From Candidatus Albibeggiatoa sp. nov. BB20 (lineage in GTDB: Bacteria > Pseudomonadota > Gammaproteobacteria > Beggiatoales > Beggiatoaceae), in contig JADGDW010000015.1 in the NCBI GenBank assembly GCA_016744725.1, forward strand, positions 1 through 38,467: a stretch of DNA of 38,467 nucleotides, given 5' to 3'. Under the pieces are notes generated by a model. That model was given only the letters and a program-made list of their open reading frames with translations. It ran no database searches and had not been told where the DNA came from. The translations under genes were made by a program, and so were the position numbers. The first letter of the stretch is position 1. Each line of letters opens with the position of its first letter. Positions 25,966 to 36,200 of the stretch are shown piece by piece.

Positions 25966-26137
25966 TCTAAACCCTCATAAAAATCTTGTGAATAATAATA
26001 AACTCTCTACCAATACATGTTGTTTTTAATGCTGGTCATTAAACGATTGTATGCAAAGAGTATTCCATAGGTATTAATATAGCATGAAGGGCAAGAAAAT
26101 CAAGAGAATATGCCTTGACAAAAATATAAAGCAATGA

Positions 26138-27976
26138 TTACTCAACTGTCACTGACTTTGCCAAATTTCTGGGTTGATCAACATCTGTACCTTTAATCAA
26201 TGCCACATGATACGCTAAAAGTTGCAATGGAATAGTATAGACAAAAGGTGACAAAATATCGTCAATTTCACCTAGTTCTACAACTTGAATATAATCCGAA
26301 GCCTGCATTACCGCTTGATGATTAGCAAATACTAATAAATGACCACCACGTGCATGAACCTCCTGCAAATTCGATTTTAGCTTTTCCTGTAACGCATCAT
26401 TTGGCGCGACGGCAATCACAGGCATATCTGCATCCACTAATGCTAATGGACCATGCTTCAATTCACCTGCTGGATACGCTTCAGCATGAATATAGGAAAT
26501 TTCTTTTAACTTCAAAGCCCCTTCCATTGCAATCGGATAATGTACCCCACGTCCTAAAAATAAAGCGTGATGCTTGTCTGCAAATAATTCAGCTAATTGT
26601 TTAATTTGAGGATTGAGTTTACTGATAAGACTTTCAATTAATTGCGGTAATGTGGCTAATGATTTCAATACTCGATTTTCTAGTTCCACTTGCTGATTAT
26701 GATAACGGCCTAAAATTAAGGTTAATAATAATAAAGCCATTAATTGGGTTGTGAATGCCTTGGTTGATGCGACTCCAATTTCAGGACCTGCATGAGTCAT
26801 CAGCACCAAATCGGTTTCCCGTACAAGAGAACTTTCTGGCACATTACAGATGGCTAAACTTGCACCAAAACCCAGTTTTTTAGCCTCACGTAAGGCTGCT
26901 AATGTATCGGTTGTTTCTCCTGACTGTGACAAAGCAACAACTAAAGTATCAGGATGCGCAAGTGGTTGCCGATAGCGAAACTCACTGGCCACTTCCACAG
27001 TACAAGGGATTCTTGCCAACGACTCAATCCAATAACGTGCAACCATACCCGCATGGTAACTTGTACCACAGGCAATAATTTGAACAGCTTTAACTTGCTG
27101 AAAAATATCCGCCGCTTTAGGGCCAAATGCCGCTTCAAGTACCTTACCTTGGCCAATCCGTCCCATCAAAGTATTACGCAGAGCCTGAGGCTGTTCAAAT
27201 ATCTCTTTAAGCATGTAATGTCGGTATTCACCACGTTCAACAGCATCTAATTGCAATTGGCTATGATGTTCTTGACGTTGCACTTTTTGACCTGTCAAAT
27301 CAGTAATATCAACATTATCACGCTGTAAGCAAACAATATCCCCATCTTCTAGGAAAATCATACGTTGGGTGACAGGAATTAAAGCCGCAACATCAGATGC
27401 AATAAAGTTTTCTCCGATCCCTAAGCCAATAACCAAAGGGCTACCGTGCCGTGCTGCAAGTAAAGTAGTATTATCTAAATGGCTGATAACTGCTAAAGAA
27501 TAAGAGCCTTCCAATAGTTGTAATGTTTGTTTGAATGCGGACAATAAATCGTTGCTAAAACGTAGGCAGTAATGGATTTGGTGGGCAACCACTTCAGTAT
27601 CTGTGTCTGAGGAAAATTCATAACCACGTTGTTCAAGATTGGCACGCAATTCTGCATGATTTTCAATGATGCCGTTATGGACTACTGCAACCGTGTCCCG
27701 AGAAATATGAGGATGAGCATTTTCTTTACTGGGTTTGCCATGGGTTGCCCAGCGAGTGTGTGCAATGCCTGTAGAGGAGCACAGTGAAGTTTGATGCAAT
27801 GCAGATGCTAAGCTACTAACCTTGCCCTGAACCCGTTGTCTTTCTAAGCTATTCGACTGGAAGTCAATAATGGCTACACCCGCAGAATCGTAGCCTCGAT
27901 ACTCCAACCGCTTCAAACCTTCTAGCAAAATAGGAACGACATCACGTTCAGCAACACCACCGATAATACCGCACAT
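26138..27976 (-). CDS. glmS: Glutamine-fructose-6-phosphate aminotransferase (isomerizing)
   Basis: The 612-residue enzyme makes glucosamine 6-phosphate from fructose 6-phosphate and glutamine, the entry step to UDP-GlcNAc for peptidoglycan and LPS. The N-terminal Ntn glutaminase domain starts MCGIIGG, so Cys2 becomes the nucleophile after Met removal. LEYRGYDSAG, HTRWATHGKPS and HNGIIENH are all present. Two SIS sugar-isomerase domains follow, with CGTSYHAG, SQSGETTDTL, GPEIGVASTKAFTTQ and the C-terminal DVDQPRNLAKSVTVE. Length matches the family (about 609). No glmS-ribozyme is expected in this group and none was noted. It is divergent from the sigma-factor operon. Confidence 0.97.
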   Translation of the reverse strand: MCGIIGGVAERDVVPILLEGLKRLEYRGYDSAGVAIIDFQSNSLERQRVQGKVSSLASALHQTSLCSSTGIAHTRWATHGKPSKENAHPHISRDTVAVVHNGIIENHAELRANLEQRGYEFSSDTDTEVVAHQIHYCLRFSNDLLSAFKQTLQLLEGSYSLAVISHLDNTTLLAARHGSPLVIGLGIGENFIASDVAALIPVTQRMIFLEDGDIVCLQRDNVDITDLTGQKVQRQEHHSQLQLDAVERGEYRHYMLKEIFEQPQALRNTLMGRIGQGKVLEAAFGPKAADIFQQVKAVQIIACGTSYHAGMVARYWIESLARIPCTVEVASEFRYRQPLAHPDTLVVALSQSGETTDTLAALREAKKLGFGASLAICNVPESSLVRETDLVLMTHAGPEIGVASTKAFTTQLMALLLLTLILGRYHNQQVELENRVLKSLATLPQLIESLISKLNPQIKQLAELFADKHHALFLGRGVHYPIAMEGALKLKEISYIHAEAYPAGELKHGPLALVDADMPVIAVAPNDALQEKLKSNLQEVHARGGHLLVFANHQAVMQASDYIQVVELGEIDDILSPFVYTIPLQLLAYHVALIKGTDVDQPRNLAKSVTVE

Positions 27977-28139
27977 AAACCACTACCCTTAATCACAGCT
28001 AAATGACCCGCATTGTAACTGATTTTCAGATTGGATTAATCACCTATCAATATTTTGAACAATATTTAATTTGAGTCAGATGGAATAAACCACACCATAA
28101 ACCCCACTTTATTATAAACGCATTTTTATGGAGTCTTAT

Positions 28140-28676
28140 GTGGGCGAACGTCAGCAGTTTAGTGGCTGGATCAGTACCCATCATCCTATATTGTTTAAGC
28201 AAGCATTATGGATGACGGGTAATCATGAGCTGGCAAACGAATCGGTACAAGAAGCATTTTATCAAGCATGGCAAGCACGTAAGACTTTACGAGATAAGAC
28301 CAAAGTGCGGGCATGGTTGCTAACCATTTTGCGGCGGGTGATTTATCGGCACTATGAATCTAATTCAGTCTATTTAAAAACTGAGCTTTCAGATGAGATG
28401 CTGGCAGATACATCGATGCAAACCACGGAATTGATGTTAGACCTTAATCGTTGTCTGCAATATTTACCACTGCAACAACGTGAATTAATTTTATATCACA
28501 GCTTGCAAAGTCTCAGTTATAAGCAAATCAGCCAAATATTAGATATTCCTATCGGTACAGTCATGAGCCGTTTAGCCCGCGCCCGACAGAATTTAAAACG
28601 TTTATGGGATGAAGAACCTAGCGATTTAAATCAACACGCTAATGTCATTCCATTATCAGTAAAGCGAGTCCCATAA
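28140..28676 (+). CDS. ECF-type RNA polymerase sigma factor
   Basis: The protein has a region 2 (LANESVQEAFYQAWQARKTL with the -10 recognition helix, then VRAWLLTILRRVIYRHY) and a region 4 helix-turn-helix (LPLQQRELILYHSLQSLSYKQISQILDIPIGTVMSRLARARQNLK in three parts). It has no region 1 or 3, as in the extracytoplasmic-function class. I prefer GTG 28140 (178 residues), since GGAG at 28130-28133 is 6 bases ahead; ATG 28128 gives four more residues but has no ribosome site. The next gene starts one base inside its stop (TAATG), so translation is coupled. The operon layout suggests it responds to a periplasmic or oxidative signal. Confidence 0.92.
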   Translation: MGERQQFSGWISTHHPILFKQALWMTGNHELANESVQEAFYQAWQARKTLRDKTKVRAWLLTILRRVIYRHYESNSVYLKTELSDEMLADTSMQTTELMLDLNRCLQYLPLQQRELILYHSLQSLSYKQISQILDIPIGTVMSRLARARQNLKRLWDEEPSDLNQHANVIPLSVKRVP

Positions 28677-29305
28677 TGAATAAACAGCCTCTCGATGATG
28701 AACAATTACAACATCTTTTGCATTCGCCAATCATTCCACATGATTTAGAGCAGCAATTACAAGCCAATTTTGCCCAACAATTGATGCAGAAAAATCATAC
28801 CACAAGCCAATATAAACGATTTGCATTAGCCGCTAGTGTGATTTTAGTGATTAGCGTGTTGTTTTTATCCAGCTTTTGGATAGGTGCGCCAACGCATTCA
28901 CCTTTATTTATTCGCAGTGCGGTGGCACATATTGGCGAAGAAACCCATTTAGCAGGTGAACTAACCCCGTTAACTTATGGTCTCAAACAATACCGTTTAC
29001 ATCTACCACTTGAGCAAGCCACGCTCAGCATGATTAAAGATTGTTGGGTCGATGGACGTTTAGTTAAACATTTACGCTTTCAATACCCTGATGGTGTAGT
29101 GATTGAATTAATGCTTTCCCCTACGCCTTTTCCTCAAGGTGTTGAGCCTGATTGTATTGGGCAACATCGACATTTGCATTGGCTTAGTTTACAGCCCCGT
29201 TCAGATTTATTTGTGTTGGCTTTTTATCAGCAGCAACCGCTTCAGCAACGCGCCATAACACTGGTTTCACAACTTACAGAAGTTTCTCACTCAATTAATC
29301 CTTAA
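28676..29305 (+). CDS. Probable anti-sigma factor, single-pass membrane protein
   Basis: The 209-residue protein has a cytoplasmic N-terminus (1-45), one membrane segment (about 48-70, FALAASVILVISVLFLSSFWIG) and a periplasmic domain. Its gene overlaps the sigma gene by one base, the usual arrangement for a cognate anti-sigma factor. The zinc-type HxxxCxxC motif of ZAS anti-sigmas is not visible. Two periplasmic Cys residues (in IKDCWVDG and EPDCIGQHRH) could form a disulfide that senses redox state. The call rests on position and topology; I do not recognise the family. Confidence 0.6.
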   Translation: MNKQPLDDEQLQHLLHSPIIPHDLEQQLQANFAQQLMQKNHTTSQYKRFALAASVILVISVLFLSSFWIGAPTHSPLFIRSAVAHIGEETHLAGELTPLTYGLKQYRLHLPLEQATLSMIKDCWVDGRLVKHLRFQYPDGVVIELMLSPTPFPQGVEPDCIGQHRHLHWLSLQPRSDLFVLAFYQQQPLQQRAITLVSQLTEVSHSINP

Positions 29306-29315
29306 GGAGTTTTTT

Positions 29316-30728
29316 ATGTTGATACGTCATTATCTCAGTCCCTTTTTATTGCTATTACCGCTCAATAGCTGGGCAATACCTGAATTATCCGCCTTACCCC
29401 CTGTAACTGAAAACCCAGATAATCGTTACACTGAAGCCCGTATGATTTTGGGACGTGCTTTGTTTTTTGATAATCGAATTTCTGCATCAGGAACAATGAA
29501 TTGTGCTTCTTGCCATTTGCCACATCAAGGTTGGACAACACATACTGCTTTATCACCTGCAAACCCTGGATGGGTTGAACGCCGCAACTCACCGACGTTG
29601 TTAAATGTAGGACATAATAAAGCCTTAATTTGGGATGGACGCGCATGGCCGTTGGAAAAGCAAGCCATTGGTTCGACTAAAAATCCCTTACACAAAGGGC
29701 AAAATATTGATAAATTGATGGCAACGTTTAACGCCGATCCTGACATGGTTAAAATGTTTAAAACAGCGTATGACAGCAAGCCGAATGTCGCTGATTATGG
29801 TAAAGCCCTCGCGGTATTCCAACGCCATTTTATTGTGACAGGTGACAGCCCATTTGATTTATATATGAAAGGCGATAAAACTGCACTCAATGAAACTGCA
29901 TTGCGTGGTATGGATTTATTCAAAGGTAAAGCAGGCTGTATTGATTGTCATCATGGTGGCAATTTCACTGATTCGGATTTTCATAATGTGGGCTTGAAAA
30001 AAACTGCGATATTGGATAGCGAAGCCCATCAAAAAGCATTGAAATTCGATACCAAACGCACAGGGATTAAAGAATGGGAAACCACCACAACCGATTTAGG
30101 ACGCTATTTAATTAGTAAAGATGTGGCAGATACCGCGAAATTCAAAACCCCTACTTTACGCAATTTAGCAGACACTTACCCGTATATGCACGATGGACGT
30201 TATCAGACGTTGGAGCAAGTGATTGAACATTTTAATCGTGGTGGTGACCAAATCCCAAATCAAGACCCACGTATCAAACCGTTGGATTTAACTGAAGCTG
30301 AAAAACAGGATTTATTGGTATTTTTGCAGTCTTTGCAAGGCGCGTTACCTGACATCAAAATGGAAGATTGGGTACGCCAAGTCGATGGCAGTGATAGTGT
30401 TGATGGTGAAATTTTGTTTAAAACCAAAGGGACTTGTGTCAATTGTCATCAGCTAGATGGAAAAGGGATCGAGGGTGTGTTCCCTCCATTAGCAGCTAAT
30501 AAACATGTCACAGCAGGGAATGGTGATTATGTGGCAAAAACAATTTTACGTGGTCGTCATGGCAAGCTTGAAGTAAATGGGCAAACCTTTATGGCAACCA
30601 TGCCACCGATTGGGATTCAACAAAATTTAAGTGATGCAGAAGTTGCGGCGATTGCCAGTTATATCCGTCAGGCATGGGGCAATCAAGCAGATAAAGTTAC
30701 ATCTGAACAAGTGAAGGCGCAACGTTAA
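29316..30728 (+). CDS. Triheme cytochrome c peroxidase (MauG/CcpA family plus extra heme domain)
   Basis: The 470-residue periplasmic protein has a signal peptide (MLIRHYLSPFLLLLPLNSWA) and three CxxCH heme sites: CASCH (63-67), CIDCH (208-212) and CVNCH (374-378). The first two belong to a diheme peroxidase/MauG domain (about 25-345), with LGRALFFDNRIS, NSPTLLNVG, FKTPTLRNLADTYPYMHDG and LEQVIEHFNRGG. The third is an added mono-heme cytochrome domain, with MATMPPIG giving likely Met ligands. Standard members have two hemes, so the third may act as a built-in electron donor or exit. AAGGAG precedes ATG 29316, 10 bp after the anti-sigma gene. The context suggests peroxide defence under the ECF sigma. 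Confidence 0.9.
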   Translation: MLIRHYLSPFLLLLPLNSWAIPELSALPPVTENPDNRYTEARMILGRALFFDNRISASGTMNCASCHLPHQGWTTHTALSPANPGWVERRNSPTLLNVGHNKALIWDGRAWPLEKQAIGSTKNPLHKGQNIDKLMATFNADPDMVKMFKTAYDSKPNVADYGKALAVFQRHFIVTGDSPFDLYMKGDKTALNETALRGMDLFKGKAGCIDCHHGGNFTDSDFHNVGLKKTAILDSEAHQKALKFDTKRTGIKEWETTTTDLGRYLISKDVADTAKFKTPTLRNLADTYPYMHDGRYQTLEQVIEHFNRGGDQIPNQDPRIKPLDLTEAEKQDLLVFLQSLQGALPDIKMEDWVRQVDGSDSVDGEILFKTKGTCVNCHQLDGKGIEGVFPPLAANKHVTAGNGDYVAKTILRGRHGKLEVNGQTFMATMPPIGIQQNLSDAEVAAIASYIRQAWGNQADKVTSEQVKAQR

Positions 30729-30780
30729 AACCCATCCGTAGTAGATTCTATATTCATTGTCATCATATTTTCTAGCAAAT

Positions 30781-30813
30781 AGGGCTGCCAGTTCTTCAAA
30801 GACTGATAGTCCT
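30781..30813. repeat. Degenerate palindromic repeat, relative of the hairpin at 14097
   Basis: AGGGCTGCCAGTTCTT pairs imperfectly with AAAGACTGATAGTCCT. Both arms resemble the TAGGACTGCGAGTCC core of the hairpin at 14097-14139, and the loop region again has the TCAA/TTGA core. It lies 52 bp after the peroxidase gene stop and may still help end that transcript. Several mismatches show decay. Confidence 0.5.
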
Positions 30814-30898
30814 ACCTAAACTAGATAGTTACTATTATTTATAATATCGCTATACTATGTGTCATTCGTACAATCATCAAAAATCAATGACTTGAATT

Positions 30899-31699
30899 AT
30901 GTGGCCATTTAAACCAAAGTTGAATTTTTACGTTGTATTGCGACAAAGCCCTAATTGGCACACGATTACGACAGCAGAATTTGAGCAACAATCCAAAGCC
31001 TTTTGCCGCTTAATTGGTCGTCCTGAAAATTTAGTCAATGAAATTGTAAGCCTTTGGAATCAAAGTTTCGGAATTTCATTTTTTGCCACCAGACAAACTT
31101 TAAAACAGATTGCACAGCAAAGCCTTCAAAAAGTCAAAAATATCCACATTATCAGCATAGATCAGCTCCAACGACTTGAACAAATGAATTCAGGTACTTA
31201 TCTGTTTATTGATGATGATGACTGGATTCAACCTAATATTAGCGATTTTTTCTCATCACAAGATATTGATGATTTTGATGGCTATCGCTGGGGTTCAGTT
31301 AATTTTGATGGACGCAAGGCTGAATTGATTGTCAGAAGAACATTTGACGAAACGTGTTTCACCAATAATTATGCGGTCAGTTCACGCTATTTAAATGCGC
31401 AAAGTTTAGATTCTGTATATCAACATTGGATTGCAACCGCCACTTTTCAGCAATTACAAATCAAACAATGTCCTTATTATTTAACAGTTACCAATAAGCA
31501 TCCCGCCTCAACCGTTTATTTAGAACATAGCCTAGCGAATGATTTTTCTAGCCAACGATTAATCTCTGTTGTCAGAGAGTTTAATCAGAAAATGCAGCTT
31601 TTAGAAACGTGCGATTTAGCAGAATTAGGCTGGGCAAAACCCTATATGCAACAAACTAGAGGTTTTTATCAAGAATTATTGGCCAGTGCGAAAGGCTAA
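30899..31699 (+). CDS. Possible glycosyltransferase (GT-A-like, DDD motif)
   Basis: The 266-residue soluble protein has no signal peptide. The segment GTYLFIDDDDWIQP (about 99-112) is an acidic metal-binding pattern like the DxD of GT-A glycosyltransferases. It is followed by YRWGSVNFDGRK and, later, TNKHPASTVYLEH. The N-terminal part lacks a clear nucleotide-sugar loop. ATG 30899 has no obvious ribosome site, and TATAAT at 30840-30845 may serve as -10. The MFS gene starts 3 bp after it, so they are co-transcribed. Identity is uncertain; the motif is the main support. Confidence 0.45.
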   Translation: MWPFKPKLNFYVVLRQSPNWHTITTAEFEQQSKAFCRLIGRPENLVNEIVSLWNQSFGISFFATRQTLKQIAQQSLQKVKNIHIISIDQLQRLEQMNSGTYLFIDDDDWIQPNISDFFSSQDIDDFDGYRWGSVNFDGRKAELIVRRTFDETCFTNNYAVSSRYLNAQSLDSVYQHWIATATFQQLQIKQCPYYLTVTNKHPASTVYLEHSLANDFSSQRLISVVREFNQKMQLLETCDLAELGWAKPYMQQTRGFYQELLASAKG

Positions 31700-31702
31700 T
31701 TA

Positions 31703-32839
31703 ATGTTAGCGATCATACTCTATCTCGCAAGTATCAGCTTTTGCGTATTATATGCTCCCCAACCTTTACTCCCTTTGTTGAGTGAACAATTTAATATTGC
31801 TCCAGAATATACCAGTTTACTGATTACGGTTACTTTATTGCCATTGGGTGTTGCGCCCGTGTTGTATGGTTATGTACTGGAAGCCATGCCTTCAAAAACA
31901 TTGCTCAAATATAGTTTTACATTGCTCACCATCAGTGAAATCGGGTTTATTTTTGCCAATGATTTTTGGACATTGCTTGCTATTCGAAGTTTTCAAGGTC
32001 TGCTATTTCCTGCCATATTTACTGCTTTAATGACTTATATTTCGACAACAGCCACCCAATCCCAACTTAAAAAGCAAGTTGCATTTTATATTGCAGCAAC
32101 TATTTTAGGCGGATTTCTTGGACGTTTCATTGCTGGAATCACAGCGGCTTATATGGATTGGCATTGGGCTTTTGTAATATTGAGTATGGGTTTAATGCTG
32201 GGTTTTATTTTATTATTTTTCTTAGAGCAAGATACTAAATTACATTTACTGCGTCCTACTTGGTCTGCAGTATATAAAGTATTTCGGCAACCCATTTTTA
32301 CACGGATTTATCTAATTATATTTTTAACTTTTTTTTGTTTCGCTTCGATCCTTAATGTATTACCATTCAGGTTAACGAGCTTAAATCAGCAAATATCTGA
32401 ATTTCAAATTGCTTTAGCATACTCAGGCTACTTAGTTGGCATTATTGCCGCATTAAATTCGGTGTGGATCAGTGATAAAATAGGAGAACACTACGCTATT
32501 ATCATTGGATTAAGCTTATATGCTGTTGCATTAATGTTATTTTTCATTCCTGATGATACGGTGTTTTTTGCCAATATGTTTTTATTTTGTGGTGGAATGT
32601 TTTTAGTACATAGTATTCTATCCAGTCACTTGAATCATCTAGCTCAGCATAACAAAGGCCTTATCAATGGATTATATATTGCTTGCTATTATGCGGGTGG
32701 GACGCTAGGTTCTTATGTTCCAAATTACTTATATCGTTTAGGTGGTTGGGATATATATTTACTGTTTTTGCTTTGTTTAGTCGGTATCGCTTTGTGGATA
32801 ATTTATGACTTACTTAAATTAGAAGCTGTACACAAATAG
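31703..32839 (+). CDS. MFS transporter (YnfM-like)
   Basis: The 378-residue protein has about twelve membrane helices. The first loop YAPQPLLPLLSEQF and LLITVTLLPLGVAPVLYG resemble the YnfM-type major facilitator group. FLGRFIAGITAAYMDWHWAF in the fourth/fifth helix region is also typical. Substrate cannot be read from sequence; related proteins export drugs or small molecules. It is 3 bp from the upstream gene and probably moves something linked to that gene's product, which is a guess. Confidence 0.82.
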   Translation: MLAIILYLASISFCVLYAPQPLLPLLSEQFNIAPEYTSLLITVTLLPLGVAPVLYGYVLEAMPSKTLLKYSFTLLTISEIGFIFANDFWTLLAIRSFQGLLFPAIFTALMTYISTTATQSQLKKQVAFYIAATILGGFLGRFIAGITAAYMDWHWAFVILSMGLMLGFILLFFLEQDTKLHLLRPTWSAVYKVFRQPIFTRIYLIIFLTFFCFASILNVLPFRLTSLNQQISEFQIALAYSGYLVGIIAALNSVWISDKIGEHYAIIIGLSLYAVALMLFFIPDDTVFFANMFLFCGGMFLVHSILSSHLNHLAQHNKGLINGLYIACYYAGGTLGSYVPNYLYRLGGWDIYLLFLLCLVGIALWIIYDLLKLEAVHK

Positions 32840-33236
32840 TGATAAATATCATCAAAAAATAATACTAATAAATCAATTAGATATAAAGTGTACAAAAATC
32901 AATATCGAATAGATGTTTTAAATCCTAAAATAACTTAAAAATTAATCCCATAACGACCGTCGGTATAAATATGACAGGCTTTTATAAAATGTAGTTCTTA
33001 GGACAAAAAAAGCCCAATTTTGGCATGAAATAATCATGTTTAGGCAAGAAATAATAGTGTAAAATAAATTGATAGCGTAACAAGCTATTTTAGGGGGGTG
33101 AGCATCAGCCTGAAAATATATATTGTTACCAATTTTCTCAGTATTTACGAAAATCAGCTTAAATATTTTATTGGGTTTTTATACAAGGTAAGGTGTAAAA
33201 ACTTAACATATAAATACTCTGGTATGGGGAACCCTT
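32840..33236. other. Intergenic region before the sensor kinase
   Basis: About 400 AT-rich bases with no recognisable gene. A 61-codon frame (33098-33283) overlaps the kinase start and has no domain. The ribosome site GGGGA (33226-33230) serves the kinase. No riboswitch or operator was recognised. Confidence 0.5.
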
Positions 33237-36200
33237 ATGCAAAAACTTATATTATACGCGCTAAGTTTATTACTTTTCTATAGTCAATATAGTGGTGCTC
33301 AGAATCTCAAGTTTGAACATTTTGCTGTTGCTGAAGGTTTATCTCATTCTACGGCTACATGTGCTTTGCAAGATTCTCAAGGTTTCTTATGGTTTTGCAC
33401 AGAAGATGGTTTAAATAAGTTTGATGGTTATAATTTTACTATTTATAGAACTAATATTGATGATTTGAACAGCTTAAGCAGCAGCTTTGTTAGTGATGTT
33501 GCTGAAGATAAAGAGGGTATTCTATGGATGGCAACAAATACAGGTTTAAATCGCTTTGACCCTAAAACAGAATCTTTTACCCATTATTTTCATGAACCCA
33601 ATAATCCCAATAGTATAAGCAGCAATGATTTAGTTAATGTTTTTATTGATAAGCGCGGCGATTTATGGGTTAGTACTGCAACCGCAGGCCTTAATCATCT
33701 CAATTTGAAAACAGGACAATTTACACACTATAAACACGAGCCCAATAATCCTAATAGTCTAGCAGGTAATAATTTTAAAGGAACAACACATATTTTTGAG
33801 GATAGTCATGGCTATTTATGGTTTGGAACATGGGGACAAGGCTTAAACCGTTTTGATAGAGAAACAAATACTTTTAAATTATATACAACTGAAACCCATA
33901 ACTTAGTTGGCAATAGTATTTATTCTATCCGAGAAACGATAGATAAAAAACGTTTATGGGTTGCAACAGTTGATGGATTAGATTTGCTCGATGATATAAC
34001 GGGCAACGTAACAAACCACATGAATGATGTCACGGTCATTGATATTTTATTAGAAGATGATAATAAGCTGATCGCCGTTTGTGATTCATCAGGTTATGCT
34101 TTTACAGTGTATGACCTTAAAACAGGTAAACTGGAACCACATAATTTAGACCAAGCAGACCCTTACAGTATTAACGGTTACCCCATGGGTATATTAAAAG
34201 ACCACCAAGGTAATATCTGGGTTCCAACGTGGGGTGGCGGGGTTAATAAGTTAGGTAAGCCTAATGCTTTCCGACATTATTATCATACATTTGGCAGTAA
34301 AGGCAATTTAACCAACAATACTATTTATGCTTTTTATGAAGGTTTAGATGGCATAATCTGGATCGGTTCTGAAGGTGGGGGCTTGTGTGGGTTTGATCCA
34401 AATGCCCCTCCAAATGAATCTGCATTTACATGCTATCAGCATAATGAAGAAAATCCTGAGACCAGTCTAATTGGTGATGATGTCTATGCTATTTCAGGAG
34501 ATTCTAAAGGGATATTGTGGATTGCAACTTGGGAAGGTTTTAGTCGCTTTAACCCTAAAACCAAGTCTTTTACCAATTTTGCTCATGATGACAATGACTC
34601 AAATACTTTAGCTCATGACCACTTGTATAGTATCCATGTTGATAAAAAAGACCGCGTTTGGGTTGGGACTTGGGAGCAAGGGCTGAGTTTATATAATCAA
34701 GAAACAAAACAATTCACTCATTATGGACATGATAACAATGTTAAAAATAGTTTAGGCAATAATCAGGTGATGTATATCAATAGCGATCATAATGGGTTTA
34801 TATGGATAGCAACGCCAAGTGGCTTAAACCGTTTTGACCCCAAAACAGAAACCTTTACCCATTACACCCATGATAAAAAAGATAAACATTCTATCAGTGG
34901 TAATAATATTGCGGCCATTTATGAAGATAATCAACAACGTTTATGGATTGGTACATCGGGTAGCGGGCTTAATCTTTTTGACCCCAAAACAGAAACATTC
35001 CAACATTTTACTAGGAAAAGTCATCAACTATCAGGTGATACAATCAATGGTATCATGCAAGATAAACTGGGGCGTCTATGGCTTACAACAAACTTAGGAT
35101 TAACTTGCTTTAGCCTTGAATTTGGCTCAAACCCTGAATTATCTTGCTATGATCCAAAGCATGATCAAGATAAAGTGATGGCGGTACGTAATTATGATAT
35201 GGGAGATGGCTTGCAAGCGGGTGAATTTTTCCTAGGTGCTGCTTTAAGCTCGAATACAGGGGAACTGTATGTAGGTGGGCCGGGCGGGTTTAACCGTTTT
35301 GATCCTGAATTACTATCCACCAATTTTAATATGCCTGCGGTTGTTTTTACAGATTTTAAATTGTTTAATGAATCTGTGCCCGTTTATAAAGAATCCTTAT
35401 TAAACCAGAATATTAACTACATTTCCAAAATAACCCTTACCCATAAAGAAAATATTTTTTCGATTCATTTTTCTGCTTTAGATTTTGTTATTCCACATAA
35501 AAATCAATATGCTTATCAATTAGTAGGTTTTGATAAAGATTGGGTTTATCTCGATAGCAGTCAACGTTTTACGACTTATACCAATTTACCTGCTGGCACT
35601 TATCAATTTAGAGTCAAAGCCAGCAATAATGATGGTATTTGGAATGATGAAGGTAAGCAAGTGACTATTGAAGCGCTTTCTCCGTGGTGGAAAACTTGGT
35701 GGGCTTATAGCATCTATTTTCTAGTCATTGCTTGGTTTTTTATTGATCAACAACGTAAGCTACAAAAATCACAAGCTTATAATCAGAAATTACAAGAAAT
35801 TGATAAATTAAAAGAACAAGCTGTCAAAATTGCTCAAGCTAATGAGCAACGTTTACGTCAGTTTTTAGACGCAGTTCCATTAGGCATTGCCATTTTAAAT
35901 ATTGATGGTAGTACACATTATATGAATCCAAGTGCGCTTAATATTATGGGTATTAATCATCATAAATCCCATGATACAAGCAATATTTCAGAAACCTATC
36001 ATTTTTATATTGCGGGTACTGCGCGGTATTATCCAAATCAAAGCTTGACTAGCGTACGTGCCTTGAAAGGGGAAAGTAACACTTTGGATGATGTTGAAAT
36101 TCATCGTGCTGATGGCATTGTTGTGCCAATAGAATCTTGCGGTACACCTATTTTTGATGAACGCCAAAATGTAAAATATGCCATTGTTACGTTCCAAGAT

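Noticed and set aside
33098..33283. Small plus-strand frame overlapping the kinase start
   Set aside because: It overlaps the signal peptide of the kinase in another frame and shows no domain.
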